Notes under the pieces: generated by a model
Told to the model about the DNA's origin: nothing
Seen by the model: only the letters and a program-made list of their open reading frames with translations
Database searches by the model: none
Translations under genes and position numbers: made by a program
In this document: positions 26,893-38,599 of the stretch, in pieces
Layout: the number at the start of each line of letters is the position of its first letter
Position numbering within the stretch: the first letter of the stretch is position 1
NCBI RefSeq assembly: GCF_036324505.1
Contig: NC_086366.1
Coordinates: 17,438,927-17,502,926, forward strand
Source of the DNA: Eleginops maclovinus
Lineage: Eukaryota > Chordata > Actinopteri > Perciformes > Eleginopidae
DNA: 64,000 nt
Direction of reading: 5' to 3'

Positions 26893-27887
26893 ACTAAACA
26901 AGTCAGGGACAAAGTTTTTGAGAAATACAAGTCAGGTTTGGGTTATAAAAAGACATCCACATCTTTGATGATCCCCGGAACACCATCAAATCCATAATCT
27001 TCAACTGGAAAGAACATGGGACCACAACAAACCTGCCAAGACAGGGTCGCCCACCAAAACTCACAGACCAGGCAAGGAGGGCATTAATCAGAGAGGCAAC
27101 AGAGAGACCAAAGGTGACCCTGAATGAGCTGCAGAGTTCCACAGCACAGAATGGAGTGTCTGTGCATAGGACCACAATAAGCCGTACACTCCATAGAGCT
27201 AGGCTTTATGGAAGAGTGGCCAGAAAACCATTACTTAGTGTTAAAAATAAGAAGGCACGTTTTGAGTTTGCCAAAAGGTATGTGGCCTACTCCCTAAATG
27301 TATGGTGGGTGGTGCTCTGGTCAGATGAGAATAAAATTGAACTTTTCGGCCATTAAGGGAAACGCTATGTCTGGCGGAAACCCAACACATCCCATCACCC
27401 CAAGAACACCATCCACACATTGAAACATGGTGGTGGCAGTATCATGCTGTGGGGATGTTTTTCAGCAGCAGGGTCTGGGAAACTGGTCTGAGTCAAGGGG
27501 AAGATGAATGGTGCTAAATACAGGGATATTTTAGTGCAAAACCTCCGTCTCAAGACTGTGACTTGAGACTGGGACGGAGGTTCACCTTCCAGCAGGACAA
27601 TGACCCAAAGCACATTGCTAAAGCAACACTCGAATGATTTAACCGGAATAATTTAAATGTATTGGAATGCCAGTCAAAGCCCAGACCTCAATCCAATTGA
27701 GAATCTCTGGTTTGACTTGAACACTGCTGTTCACAAGCGGAAACCATCCAACATCAAGGAGCTGAAGAAGTTTTGCCATGAGGAATGGGCAAAAATCCCA
27801 GTGGCAAGATGTTGCAAGCTCATAGAGACTTATCAAAAGCGACTTGCAGCTGTAATTGCCGCAAAAGGTGGCTCTACAAAGTACTGA
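26893..27887 (+). pseudogene. Tc1-like transposase pseudogene (DD34E)
   Basis: About 330 codons of a Tc1-family transposase can be followed, close to the usual length of about 340. The order is an N-terminal helix-turn-helix region (26893 to about 27040), a GRPPK motif at about 27045-27059, the second DNA-binding half (about 27100-27230), and the catalytic domain. The catalytic residues are still present: Asp in WSDE at 27324-27326, Asp in FQQDND at 27596-27598 and Glu in NPIEN at 27699-27701. Thirty-four residues separate the last two once the indels are allowed for. The gene is dead. No ATG precedes the first aligned codons in frame. There is a 1-base loss near 26975, in-frame stops at 27354-27356 (TAA), 27489-27491 (TGA) and 27635-27637 (TGA), a 1-base loss near 27557 and a 2-base loss near 27667. 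The last two losses cancel, so the C-terminus returns to frame and ends at a normal TGA at 27885-27887. Family assignment is certain; the subfamily is not resolved. Confidence 0.93.
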
Positions 27888-27891
27888 CATT

Positions 27892-28103
27892 AGGGGGGTG
27901 AATAGTTATGCACGCTGAAGTTTTCTGTTATTTTGTCCTTTTTGTTGTTTGCTTCACAATAAAAAATAAAAAAAATTCAAAATGGTAGTCATGTTCTGTA
28001 AATGAAATTACGCAAACCCTCAAGCAATCCATGTTACTTCCAGGTTGTGAGGCAACAAAACATGAAAAATGTCAAGGGGGGTGAATACTTTTGCAAGCCA
28101 CTG
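27892..28103 (-). repeat. Right IR/DR arm of the Tc1-like element
   Basis: The right arm mirrors the left one: an inner repeat at 27892-27911 and an outer one at 28074-28092, both carrying GGGGTGAATA, the complement of the left-arm core. The outer copy matches the left end closely. The inner copy has drifted (GAATAGTTATGC instead of a match to the left inner copy), and the spacer between them has diverged strongly from the left arm. Confidence 0.85.
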
Positions 28104-28105
28104 TA

Positions 28106-31100
28106 TATTATTTTGTGGTCCCTTCATAGGGTATAAACATGTTAATATTACGGAGGAAAATGTGTTTAATCTTTTCCTGTACTTATTCGCAATATAATCT
28201 GAATGTTGGTTCGATAATGTTTGAATCACCCAGTTCTAATACTCTTTACTGAATGACCTATCATATGTGGAGAGAAATCCGGCATTTTATCGGTGAATCT
28301 CTGTTTTGAATATCCATTTTCATGTGCTGGTATGTTTGTTGTAAAGCAGTTCCTATTGGGAAGGCAGGGACAGGCTAAATGAGAGCCAGACTGTTTTCTG
28401 TTTGCCCCGTGGGGTTAGTCGTGTTGACGAACAATATCCTGGCCTCCTTGGTCCATGGCTCCTAAGTGCCTCTCAGCTACATGACCTCCTTGTCTCTCAG
28501 CATCACTCTGTCATCAAACTACTTATGCCGGTCCCCCACTAAGACAGCTGTCCTTTCATCAAACATAGCCCTTTCAGATAAATGAATCCTGAATAACAGT
28601 GACACTGGCTTTATTGACAAGAGTCAGAGTGAATGATTTTAGCTGCCAATTTGGAGATCTAGGTTGTATTATTCCGCTTCAGGGCCCTTTTGCAACCTCC
28701 CTTATTTATTTAATCAAATTGAAATCAAAGCTCCTACACACGGTCTTAATGTTTCCCTTTACCCAGATTCAAGACTCTGAACCCTGGCAAGATGAATGAT
28801 CATAAACAGGATATTAGGTCATCTTCTTTATGAATCAGGCTGGAAAGTACCACAGAGTCAACTGTTCACCACCTCTGCCCTCTCTTTATCACACATTGGC
28901 TTCTTATCAGCATTTGAGTGCCTCCAATATTGACCTTGTGGGAGAGGCTTTCGGCCTTGCCTCTGTACAGAGTCGGCCATTGTTTGCCATTCGTTACTGA
29001 TCTTTGAAAATCGATTAGGGCATTGCTGACTCTGTTGGTAGAGGTTAAGTATCTTAATACCGACTTGACTAATGCATTCTCTTGCAATGACAGTGGTAAC
29101 AGAGATGCCCTTTGAACATTTGACTAACAAGAAGGATTACAATCCAGAATTTGTCAGACATGGGTGAATATCTGCATGACATATTTAGCCTCCAGGTTGA
29201 AATGCAGAATAAGTTGGAGAAAGAGCTATTTTTCCTGTTTGTTGAGTTGTTTCAAAAGAAGTGTCATAGCAATTGTCAGGGAATGCTATCTTTTACCGTC
29301 ATTCCCCAAACAGTCCTTCTCTCTCTCTAGGTTTCATCATAATCCAAACTACACTTTAGTCATACTAACAATTCAGAGATGGAAAGAATTAGGATGCACA
29401 CTCAGACAACCTGGCAAGTAAAGCCAATGTGAAGAAACAAAAAGAGAAAGTCTATATATAATGAAATTAATTTTTCAAAAAACAAAGGAGAAAATGTACC
29501 CTTGGCTTTTTCCGTTATATTGGTTTTGTTGTGTTTTTAAGACTATATACCAAGTGCTATAACCTTCTCTCAATAATCATTTTGGGACAGCTGTTTGCTG
29601 CTAAACTAAGAAAAGTTTTCTGGTGTATGATTGGATTCTTTGTCCTCCAAGGATTGTCTTGAGCATCTTTCTATTTTTCCAAATGTGTTTCTGTGATTGG
29701 AGTGCTGTGGACCATCCCTTCATGTGAAAGGGGAAAAAGGGAAATTTGGACCAGCATATACCACAGAAAGGATACACTTGGCTGGCTTATTGATTTCCCC
29801 CTTCCCTACCTCCCTTGCCCCTCCCCTCTATCCATCCATCCCTCTTTCCCTCTCCAATAGACTGCTGATGAGCCCGCTCCCCACAGACCCGCCACCAGCC
29901 ACAGTCAGTCAGGGTTCTCTTCGTCCATCTTTAGCCCTGCTAGGCAGAAGATTTCTCTCGAGGCCAAGGGGAACAAGGCATATTCTGTTACAGCTAGCGC
30001 AGGAGAATGAAAAATGTACTGTTACTAGATATCAGTGAAATCAAATCTCTTCAGCTTGCCTGGCAGCTATGACCATTCTCCATGCAGAAAGAGAATGTCA
30101 TGATTGAGGGAATGGAATGCAGTTACTCACAGTATACCTGACAGATTTATAGGTCTGTTAGTGTTTAAAGTAGATCAGATGAACAATTTTATTTTATTAA
30201 GAATCTTATTTCCATTGGGAGAAGGTTAGGAAATGAGAGGTTGAAACAGATACTACTCCAAGGTTTACTTTTTTGTGCTAACTGCCTCTTCTTCAGGTGG
30301 CTTTTGTTGCACCAGTCTATCTACACGACGTATGCCTTCTGGTGTCCTGTCCCCTCCTTATGCTCTGAGTATCTAATATCAATCTTGGTGCAGAGCAGAG
30401 GGGAGTGCATGCTCACTCTGAAGCTGCTCTCAGATGTCTAAACTAACATTCAGCCTGCACTTCAAAGGCCTGTGGGCGTTGACACACTGCCCCTCTTTGT
30501 GTTAGCGTGTATCTGAGTAAATTAAAATTGAGGAGCGAAAGACAGGGCAGAGAAAGCAATGGGCTATAAACAAACCTTGAGTCAGGCTCCATAACAGCTG
30601 GTGGTGTCTTGTGAGGCTACGGTGTTTGCTCCAGTGACAGATGTACTGCAAGCCCCTTTGCTTCTTTTATTGTCTGTTTGTCTTGTGTCTGTGTGTAAGT
30701 TGTTGAACGAATATGATGAGGAGGGTAAAAAAGGGGGAACATTCCAGAGGAACAGCTTGGCATATCAAGCCATAATATGCAATCACTGACCATCTTAAAC
30801 AGAATAAAATCAAAAATTGATGTCTTTCTGTCTTTTTCTTATGAGGAATAGTCGCAAACCAGAGTATTTAGCACAATTAAAGCTTCCTTGGGCAGTGGCT
30901 CAGGTTTGACAAAGTCCTACTCCTGCAGTCTTCTTTTTTTCCACCCACCAACATGATGCCGGATAGCTGGCAGCCCCACTAATTGGATGGTAGTGTATTT
31001 GCGTGGAGCTTACTGTCCCTCCATAGCCCTTCATCTGGCAGATGCTGCGGATATGGTGGATGTTGATGTGAGATGCCGCAAGCTTCATCATCTGGTATCA

Positions 31101-34100
31101 GTCACTCTGTAATTGGAACAGCTCTGGTGGTTCGTTGTAGCCTTCCCAGGCCCTGTTATAACCCCACCCAAGCTGTAATGGTGGATGGGGCTCTCCATTC
31201 CCAACCATGTGTGGAGGAAGATTTTTGGAGGAGGAGGAGAAGAAGAAGGGAAAAGGGAGGTAATGAAAATGAGCCAGAGGAGGAGGAGTGTGATCTCTTG
31301 CTTCCTGTCCTGGGTCTTGATGGTACCCGTCTGGTTGCCAGGCTGCTTGCTCCTTCAGCTCCTCCCCCTATCCACCAGCGCTTCACATCCCCCCCCATCC
31401 CCCTGTCGCTACCACTAAAATTATGATGGATTGATCTCAGTCAGCGGAAATGGCTTTTTAACGCCCACATTTTTGGGTTGTACAAAAATGGGGGCTGGGG
31501 TTTAAAGGTGTTTTTCGTTTTTGTAAAAGGAATTATAAATGATGCTGTGACAAAAAAATATTGTCTGAGATTGAAATAAATATTTGTATATCCACTCGCC
31601 CCCACTTCTCTAAAACCAAAAACATGTATTTGAAAATGTCTGCTTGCATTTGCTTCTGGGCACAGGTTTGTGAACACATGTGCATAATACCATGTGTGTG
31701 CGGGTGCATTACTGTGTGTGTGCTCCTTTATAAAAGGCTTCTTGTGAAGCTAATTAAAAGGCCGTGTAGGACAGAACCATTCATCTTAGTGATGGGCCCA
31801 AGCTGTCACCTAACCCACAGTCCTGTGGGGGAATTAACTGCCTTTGCAGGAGAAAAAGATACAACACACACCCTCTTTCGCTTTCTCGCATCTGGAGTTA
31901 GGATCAAAACATATATCTAGTTTTTACTTCAATGTTGTTTTTTAAAATATTCAAATGAGTGGTTTTCCTTCTGCTCGTCCCTCCTTTGCAACTTGATCCA
32001 TGATGGAAAGATATTCCTTCCCCCTATCAACCTTCCCCCGCTAAAGGTGACAAGAGCAGTTAATGTTGAGACGTGCTGCCTTTGACGTAGGTATTAACAT
32101 ATTCACAAGTGTCCCTCTAGATTCTTTGTGCTCAGCATGGTTTTTTGGATCACAGGGCAATTTTATTAGCTTTGATGGGACTGCCAAAGAATGCTGGCAA
32201 TGGAATTTGTAATTTATGCCTATTTAGTATGCATCTCAGGCCTGCATATCCTTTGGCCTTCCTTGCTTGCCCCCTGCCCCCTGCTCCACGGGTGAACCCA
32301 GGCTGCATGTCCCCTTGCCCTCTCATTACCACTGCAGGCCCAGGGGTGCTGCCAGGGCACTGAGAGGTGAAGCAGCTGTGTCAGGGCACACTGCTCTGCC
32401 TTCAATGACAGCCAGCTATATGGTTAAAAATGACACTCCAAATTCCGTGGATGAGCAAACATAATGCTGTCTGATATTGATTATGGATGATAGAAATTGA
32501 TTGAGTTTCTCGTCCATGCATAACAATATGTGGAAGGTAACTTAATTCATGTGCAGCGTTGGTGTGTGTATTCCTATTTCAGGACTGGTTGGTTCCAGGC
32601 AGCTATAGGTAACACACATTTATCAGTCTATCAATGGCAGTCATTTCTCTCAAGGGGGATGAGAAAATACATTATAGTTGCTGAGTTTGTGTTTTCCAGA
32701 GCTCTTTATTTACTGGGTCTGTTTGGTTGAAAAGTCCTGCAAACCAGGAAATGTGTGCAGTGTTGAGTGGTAGGTGGGAATACATGCATGACCTGGACAG
32801 CACTGTGAAGTATCCTTCATCACATGTGCTAGGAGACAGCCGAAGCAATGAAATGTTTGCTGATTTAAAGTTGCTCTGGCATTTTGACTGATTGTTCCCA
32901 CCATGCATCAGGGTCATCCCAGGTCTTTCTTCCCCTTGCTCTGAAAAGCCCTCCCACCAAGCAACAAAAGCAGTTTTTTCTTCTGTTGTTGCGCCATTCA
33001 AGATCAAATTACAATAATTATATCCTCTTAAAGGTCTCGGCATATCAAGCACTGTCTAAATCCTTTAAATCCTATTGTGGACAATATGGTGCACAGCCTA
33101 CATGCATTTTTTAATCAAAATCCCATGAGAACAGGAGGTGCCTGATATATATTTAACTCAGGTAAGGTATTGTAAAATGAGATCTTACGGGCTTGAAAAA
33201 TAAGCAGAGTAAGGGCAAGATTCTATCATTTTTGTTCTCAGAAGAAACAATGGTCATGACCCTGGTCTCTCTCTGCGCCCGTTGTTGGTCTTTTTAGTGT
33301 TTGTGTGCATGTTCGGGGAATTTGTATGCTTGAGAGTGTGTTGCAACACCTGCAGGGCCCATAAAAGCAACATGTGTGTATATGTGTGTGTTTTTTTTGT
33401 TGTTTGTAGGTGAAAGATGTCAAACCCTGAGGGGGTCTTGTGCACCGAGACACATAGGGAGCAAGGGGTCACTGGGAAGGGAGGGGAGGAAAGAACCCTC
33501 ACCTCCAGATGAACCTTAAAACAGCAAAAGACGAGCGAAAAGAGAGATGAGGGGGTGAGACTTGAGCTTGAACATACGTCTGCAGGGCCTCAGACAAATG
33601 ATAGGGATTTCCTCTGCCTTACTGACCACGTCTGAATGTCTAACTCCTTATCTTTTATCTGTCTGTCTGGTGTCTGGAGGAATAGAGGATGCCATCTTGC
33701 TTACCTGCTTGATTGTCATTGTTTAGAGTAATTGTAAACAGAGATTGAGGAACAAAATTGTCAGAGAGAACATTTGTGATAATGCAGGTTGCCAAACAAT
33801 AGGTTTTTTATGTCTTTTCTGCTCTTTGGGATACATTCCTAGTAATTATTCCAAAATCTGTCCCAGGAAATGAGCAATAATGGTTGTGAAACTATGATTT
33901 TTAGCACAGCTCACATTCTGTTTCAAGTCTGTTTACCAGCAGGTGGAAAGCCATTAAAACAAAAAGTTAAAAACTTTGCTTTTTAATTTGAACAGTTTGC
34001 TGTCACAAAGCTTCATGAATCTGTTCAAATAATGACGCTCTGTTAGATTTTTGGATTTTTCAGGGTGTGAACTGTGAGTGTGAATTGGATCTGTTAATGG

Positions 34101-34172
34101 AGTGAAGCAGCATGAATCTCTCCACAGGGTAGGCCTAATGTCGACAATGCAGAAAGTGATATGGGCTTCAGT

Positions 34173-34173
<1 letters not shown>
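28106..34173. other. Unique noncoding sequence
   Basis: Holds a pyrimidine-rich (C/T) stretch with three CCAT units near 29790-29860, a purine-rich GGA/GAA stretch at about 31210-31290, a C-rich run near 31390, and complex AT-rich sequence at 32400-32520 that could be regulatory. No supported gene. Confidence 0.6.

Positions 34174-34257
<84 letters not shown>
34174..34257 (+). repeat. (GT)n microsatellite, 84 bp
   Basis: A perfect GT array of 42 units. Confidence 0.99.
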
Positions 34258-34259
<2 letters not shown>

Positions 34260-35353
34260 CCTGATGGATGGACAGATCTGAGGTTAAAGCGGGGTCATCC
34301 TGTTTGTTTTGTTGCGTTTAGGTGGAGATGGGGTGAAGTGGGCCTCAAATCTTTACTTTGTGTTAATAGGGTCTGTTTGCCACACTTCATCACCATACCT
34401 CAAAGTCTGGTGGGATGTGTGTGCAACCCATCCCCCTCCCCCTCTCTTTTTCTCTGTCATGCACCCCCGCTCCGACACACATATTCACACATTGCTAAAT
34501 AAAACGAGGAGTGTTGAAAGATCTTTAATCACTATCTTCAGGTAAGTGTGAATGATGATATGTCCTAAAAACGAATTGGTCCACCTTGGTTGCAGCAAGC
34601 TGCATATCAGCAGTGTTCCTCAGCACTTGACAGTCTCTTCATCTATCAGCAGAACATCCTTGAGCTTCCCTGCCTGTTGTCATGCCATTATTCCTGACTG
34701 TAATGTCTTACCTTCGGTGGATTCACTAAATCTCACTGGGAAAGGAAAAAACACACTGATGGCCGACTTCACTGATAGAAGTGAATACACACTCATAGAC
34801 CCTTTTATCCTTGCGTATCATCTGTTTCATCACTAAGCTGTTTTTACTGATAGGAGTGAAATTGGTTGCCAAGGCTGGCCTTCTGACCTCAGCAGTCTTT
34901 TCTAGAGCAGTATATGAGGATCAGTTATCCATAATGGGTTCTATAATTCATGTTTGCTACTGTAGGTGACCTGCTGTACAGTTGGTCACATAACTTATAT
35001 AGGCAGGACTCGCTACCAGAGGGTAAGTGGGAATTGCTGACCCATCATCATCAAAAAAAAATATGTGTTTCTGGCTCGCTTTATCAAGGTTGATCTCATC
35101 AATCTTTCTGCAGGATACCAAGCTATTTTCACTCTGTAAGCGTGCCAATTTCGTTTTTTGTTTCCCCAGCACGGTAGCTCTTATGCTCTTATATGTTTCA
35201 ACAGCTGTTGTTTATGTGTGGTTAACATTTAGCACTGGTGGAGCTGGTCAATTGCCAAAAGTCCCAGACTGTTGTCATTTACCAGGTATAAATGTGACAC
35301 GCTGCATTGCTTATTATTAACATTTGTGATAACACGCCTTATGCGTTGGTCAT
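34258..35353. other. Unique noncoding sequence
   Basis: Consensus-like CAG/GTAAGT donor sites occur at about 34541 and 35022, but neither is joined to a convincing coding exon. Nothing else was recognised. Confidence 0.55.
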
Positions 35354-36053
35354 TGTTACGTCCCCACTAAAGTCTAGGGGACCTGGAGACAGTAACACAC
35401 GACAACCAATTAATAAGCAAGTCAGATTAAATGTAGACAGACAATGTTTATTTCTAATAACTAAAGAATGAACAACAAATGTTCTTCAGGTGAGGAGGAG
35501 GAGGAGACAAGGGAGATTGTGCCAAATAAAAGAAATAAATATAACAAAAACCAGGCCTATCCCTACATATATCTTCTGAAACAAACTCAAACAAAAACCC
35601 TCACTTCCTGAACTACTAATAATTGGACAAAGCAAAATACAGGGGTGGCAACAATCCGCTAACCTAGTGTGTCTAACATATGTTATCTACATGATGAGAT
35701 GTAAAGGGTACCCCAAACTTACCTAACTCCTCCACCTCCCACCACACACACACAGTCACGACATATAGCACAGGATACACAATTGTCACAGTAATTTAAC
35801 ACGCAGTCAAATTGAGGCTCTCTAGTCAGCAGCAGGCCCAGCAGTGAGACCCCCGAAGGTTTCCTGGTTGTCTCCTTTATGGCTGGTCCTGGGTGCTGAT
35901 TGGTCAGCTGAGGGTGAGAGGAGCCAATCAGTCACCAGTCAGAGATGCCCAGGCAGGTACTGATCAGCTGCTGATTAGCTGTAGCGAATGACAGGGAGTA
36001 GAGAAAAGAGCAGGAGGCAAGAAACAAAAGTACAGCCTGCCCGGCACGTAACA
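35354..36053 (-). repeat. LTR of a Ty3/Gypsy-type retrotransposon
   Basis: A 700-bp block has matched inverted termini, TGTTACGT at 35354-35361 and ACGTAACA at 36046-36053, as expected of an LTR. Read on the minus strand, a CCATAAAGG TATA-like box lies at about 35874-35882 and an AATAAA signal at 35448-35453, in the order expected for U3-R-U5. Directly next to the right edge, on the minus strand, is a purine-rich TGTGTGGGGG tract (36054-36063) that fits a polypurine tract. This makes the block the 3' LTR of an element running right to left. No second LTR copy was seen in the window. The boundaries rest on the inverted ends alone, because the opposite end of the element is missing and no target duplication can be tested. 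Confidence 0.65.
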
Positions 36054-36063
36054 CCCCCACACA
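36054..36063 (-). other. Putative polypurine tract abutting the LTR
   Basis: On the minus strand the ten bases before the LTR read TGTGTGGGGG. Such a tract primes plus-strand DNA synthesis in LTR retrotransposons and lies immediately upstream of the 3' LTR. The assignment follows from position and composition. Confidence 0.5.
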
Positions 36064-36102
36064 TATAAATCCAAAAAGTATGTTTGGACCTGACAATAAC
36101 CT

Positions 36103-36450
36103 TTACATAGCACGAGATGCATCAGCCAGAATATTATCGGCTCCCTTTTTATGGCTTATTTCAAGGTTATAGTTCCCAACAATCAAAGAAAAAAATAATC
36201 TTGGGTTGTTTGATTATTATAAAACATCAAATCAAAGACTCAAGTGGGATTCTCTCCCAATCACCTGTGTGAGGATGCTTCTGCTAACTCCCTGTGCATG
36301 GATGTCAGCCTCTACAATAATGAAACTCAATGTAATAGCCAAAGCCCTCACCTGGAACAAGGAAGATCATTGGGCCTTATCCTCACTTTCACGCCAGACT
36401 GTCCTGACAAATAAACTCCACATAGGTTCGCAGTGGTCCCCTGCAAACCC
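36103..36450 (-). pseudogene. Gypsy-type pol remnant: C-terminal ribonuclease H region
   Basis: Translated right to left, the stretch ending with a TAA at 36103-36105 reads NYNLEISHKKGADNILADA followed by SRAM. This matches the end of the RNase H domain of Ty3/Gypsy polyproteins, where a His-x-x-Gly-x-(D/E)-N-x-x-ADALSR signature is usual; here the Leu between Ala and Ser is absent. Further upstream on the minus strand, weaker pieces such as ALAITL resemble the 'EKEALAL' region of the same domain, interrupted by stops and frameshifts. Integrase normally follows RNase H in this superfamily, but the LTR begins only about 50 bp later. The integrase region has therefore been lost, and gag, protease and most of reverse transcriptase are also missing. 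The right limit of the remnant is approximate. Confidence 0.6.
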
Positions 36451-36479
36451 TGTCACATTTATCTTCTTAGCCTGACTTG

Positions 36480-37089
36480 GCTTATCGAGGTTCCAGCATG
36501 TCAACCACAGAAAATTATCATATAAAGGGATTCCATATCCTAGCTGTGAGCTTTGAGTATATTTGTATTTGGTTATTTCTCTGTGTAAACATATATTTGC
36601 CTGTGTGGTTGAGTGTTCACATGTAACAGAAGATGTTTGTACATGTGTATGTCTTCAGAATGATATTTATTTCATTGAGGAGTCACGTGAGATGAATCTG
36701 CAGGGCAATGCTTTACCCCAGCCTGAGTCTACCTTTCTATCAGATAAATGGATATAAATAATGTTAATTTGTCTTTGTCAACTGTGTGCACAAAGGCACC
36801 TGTTATCAGCACATGTCTGCAGCCAAGTAGTAGTCAGACAGCTGGATTAATCCTCTTTTTATAAAAAATCACCACCCTCTTAACATTTCAATAAAGCCTG
36901 AAGGAAAGACAGATACGAGGAGGTGATCACACAAGATGATAGTGTTGCTTTTAATAAGCCCTGTGCTATCATCAGTAGTGATGACTTTCAAAATACTTTT
37001 ACTTATATCTTCCTGCATGTTACCTGTAAACCTTTTTTAAATCTAACCGATCCTTCTGAGCCTGAACCTTTCCATAGGTAAAGGGGCAG

Positions 37090-37091
<2 letters not shown>
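36480..37091. other. Unique noncoding sequence
   Basis: Sequence between the retrotransposon remnant and the TC array. It may include further unrecognisable parts of the element. No gene seen. Confidence 0.5.

Positions 37092-37178
<87 letters not shown>
37092..37178 (+). repeat. (TC)n-(AT)6 compound microsatellite
   Basis: A 75-bp perfect polypyrimidine TC array (37092-37166) runs directly into (AT)6 (37167-37178). The minus strand gives a Glu-Arg repeat frame that is not a gene. A mirror-symmetric TC array can form triplex (H-DNA). Confidence 0.99.
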
Positions 37179-38599
37179 CCAAGGCAGCGGTGTTGATGAT
37201 GAACTGTGCACAGAGAGAGATGGTTTTCTGAAGGATGAAAGCATTCCCATCACACATTTCCCTTGGGATGTGGTTGCTCTCAAAGGAGCCCTCCTGTCGA
37301 CAGAGATTTGGGAGATTCCGGAAGACCTTAAGAACCCACCAACACAAGGGAGGGGATTGGAAATACAAGACAGAGTGGGACGTCCGTAAGATGCATACAT
37401 GTATTCTCATCAAAGTGAATATTTCCTCTATTCCCCACTCTTTTAATCTTTTATGTATTTCCTCTTACAAAACACTTCTTTCAGGCGTCATTCTCTGACA
37501 GATATGTTGGTGATAATTAGGCTCACGATAAAAGAGCCCCAGACATTAAGGATATCCTCTTTTTGAACATTTCCTTCCAAGGGGAACTTTGGGTAACTTT
37601 TCCTCTTGAGATAAAAAGTCCAAAGAGCAAATTGACAACTTCATATCTGTCTGTGAGTTCTTCCTTCCTCCTCTCTTGCTCATATTTAACTGGCTTGTCT
37701 TTCCACATGTTTCCCCGCACCTACTCATTTTGAAGCTCTGCTCTGTCATTACCTGGTACAGAGGCGGGTTCATGGTGAGTTTTGTACTCTGTAGTTTCCC
37801 TTCCTTCCTCTCATATTTGCCCCAAATGCAAATAACCATCATGCTGGAGGAGCACTGCTTCATTTTATCTGCTCCCTCGTCTCATGGTTGCGTTCGCTTT
37901 TCTCACCACTGCTCCATCAGTGAGGCAAGTAAACGTAGCCTGAAGTGGTGTTTACAGTTATCTGTGGGCTGTTCACCATGAAGAGTTGCATTGCATAGGC
38001 CTGTTACATGGAAATAGGCAGCGAATGCTCTGCAGACTGGAACATTTTTCTCTCGCTCACTAAGATATGGTCCACATCTGCTACATCAGTGCTGCTTACT
38101 GATCAGTAAAATGTAATTACTGTGTGGTTAATGACAGGTTTAATGCAAGTCAGATCAAGTGTTTGTAATTTGATGTTAAAATAGGTTGGGAGTGAGTGAG
38201 TGTTTGGCTTTGTTTAAAGTTTGACATGTCCTTGTCTAAAGGTGAGAGTTCATTTCTTAAAATAGTCAGGTCGGTGTGGGTGGTTCTTTTCCACAATTTG
38301 ACACTAATGCTCTTCTTAAATAGCTGGTTCTTTGAAGCTAGTTCACTAAGCATGTGTTAAAGATATGCACAAGCTAGATGAGTTGGTTTTCTATTTTCAA
38401 TTCTCTCAAGGAGAAAAGCAAGGTCAGTTGCGTTATGCTTGAGTGTAAACAGCCATTTGAATGTTGTGCTGTATTTAGACAGGTGTTTAAAGGGAGGTAT
38501 AAGTGCATCTAAGTAATGTTTACACGTATTCCAGTGAACCTAGCATATTCCATGGGCCATTTTCCCACTGGTAAATCATCAACATTGTATTTCCAATCG

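Larger units (their letters stand above)
26521..28103 (+). mobile_element. Tc1/mariner-superfamily DNA transposon, full length, inactive
   Basis: A 1,583-bp element is bounded on both sides by a TA dinucleotide (26519-26520 and 28104-28105), the hallmark of Tc1/mariner insertion. The termini are inverted: the left end begins CAGTGCCTTGCAAAAG and the right end is its complement with one mismatch near the tip. Each arm is about 210-220 bp and carries two copies of a short repeat containing TATTCACCCCC, one at the outer edge and one at the inner edge. This is the IR/DR layout known from fish Tc1-like elements such as Sleeping Beauty. Between the arms lies a decayed DDE transposase. The ends look largely intact, so the copy could once have been moved in trans, but it cannot encode its own enzyme. 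Removing the element and one TA leaves a continuous AT-rich flank. Confidence 0.96.

Noticed and set aside
26903..27890. Minus-strand frames across the Tc1-like element
   Set aside because: They are antisense shadows of the transposase pseudogene.
34309..34550. Frame ending at CAG/GTAAGT
   Set aside because: A good donor consensus, but the peptide is low in information and no partner exon was found.
36206..36475. 89-codon plus-strand frame over the retrotransposon remnant
   Set aside because: It is the antisense shadow of the minus-strand RNase H remnant.
37020..37400. 126-codon minus-strand frame with an Arg-Glu repeat
   Set aside because: The repeat is the (TC)n array read backwards; the rest has no recognisable domain.
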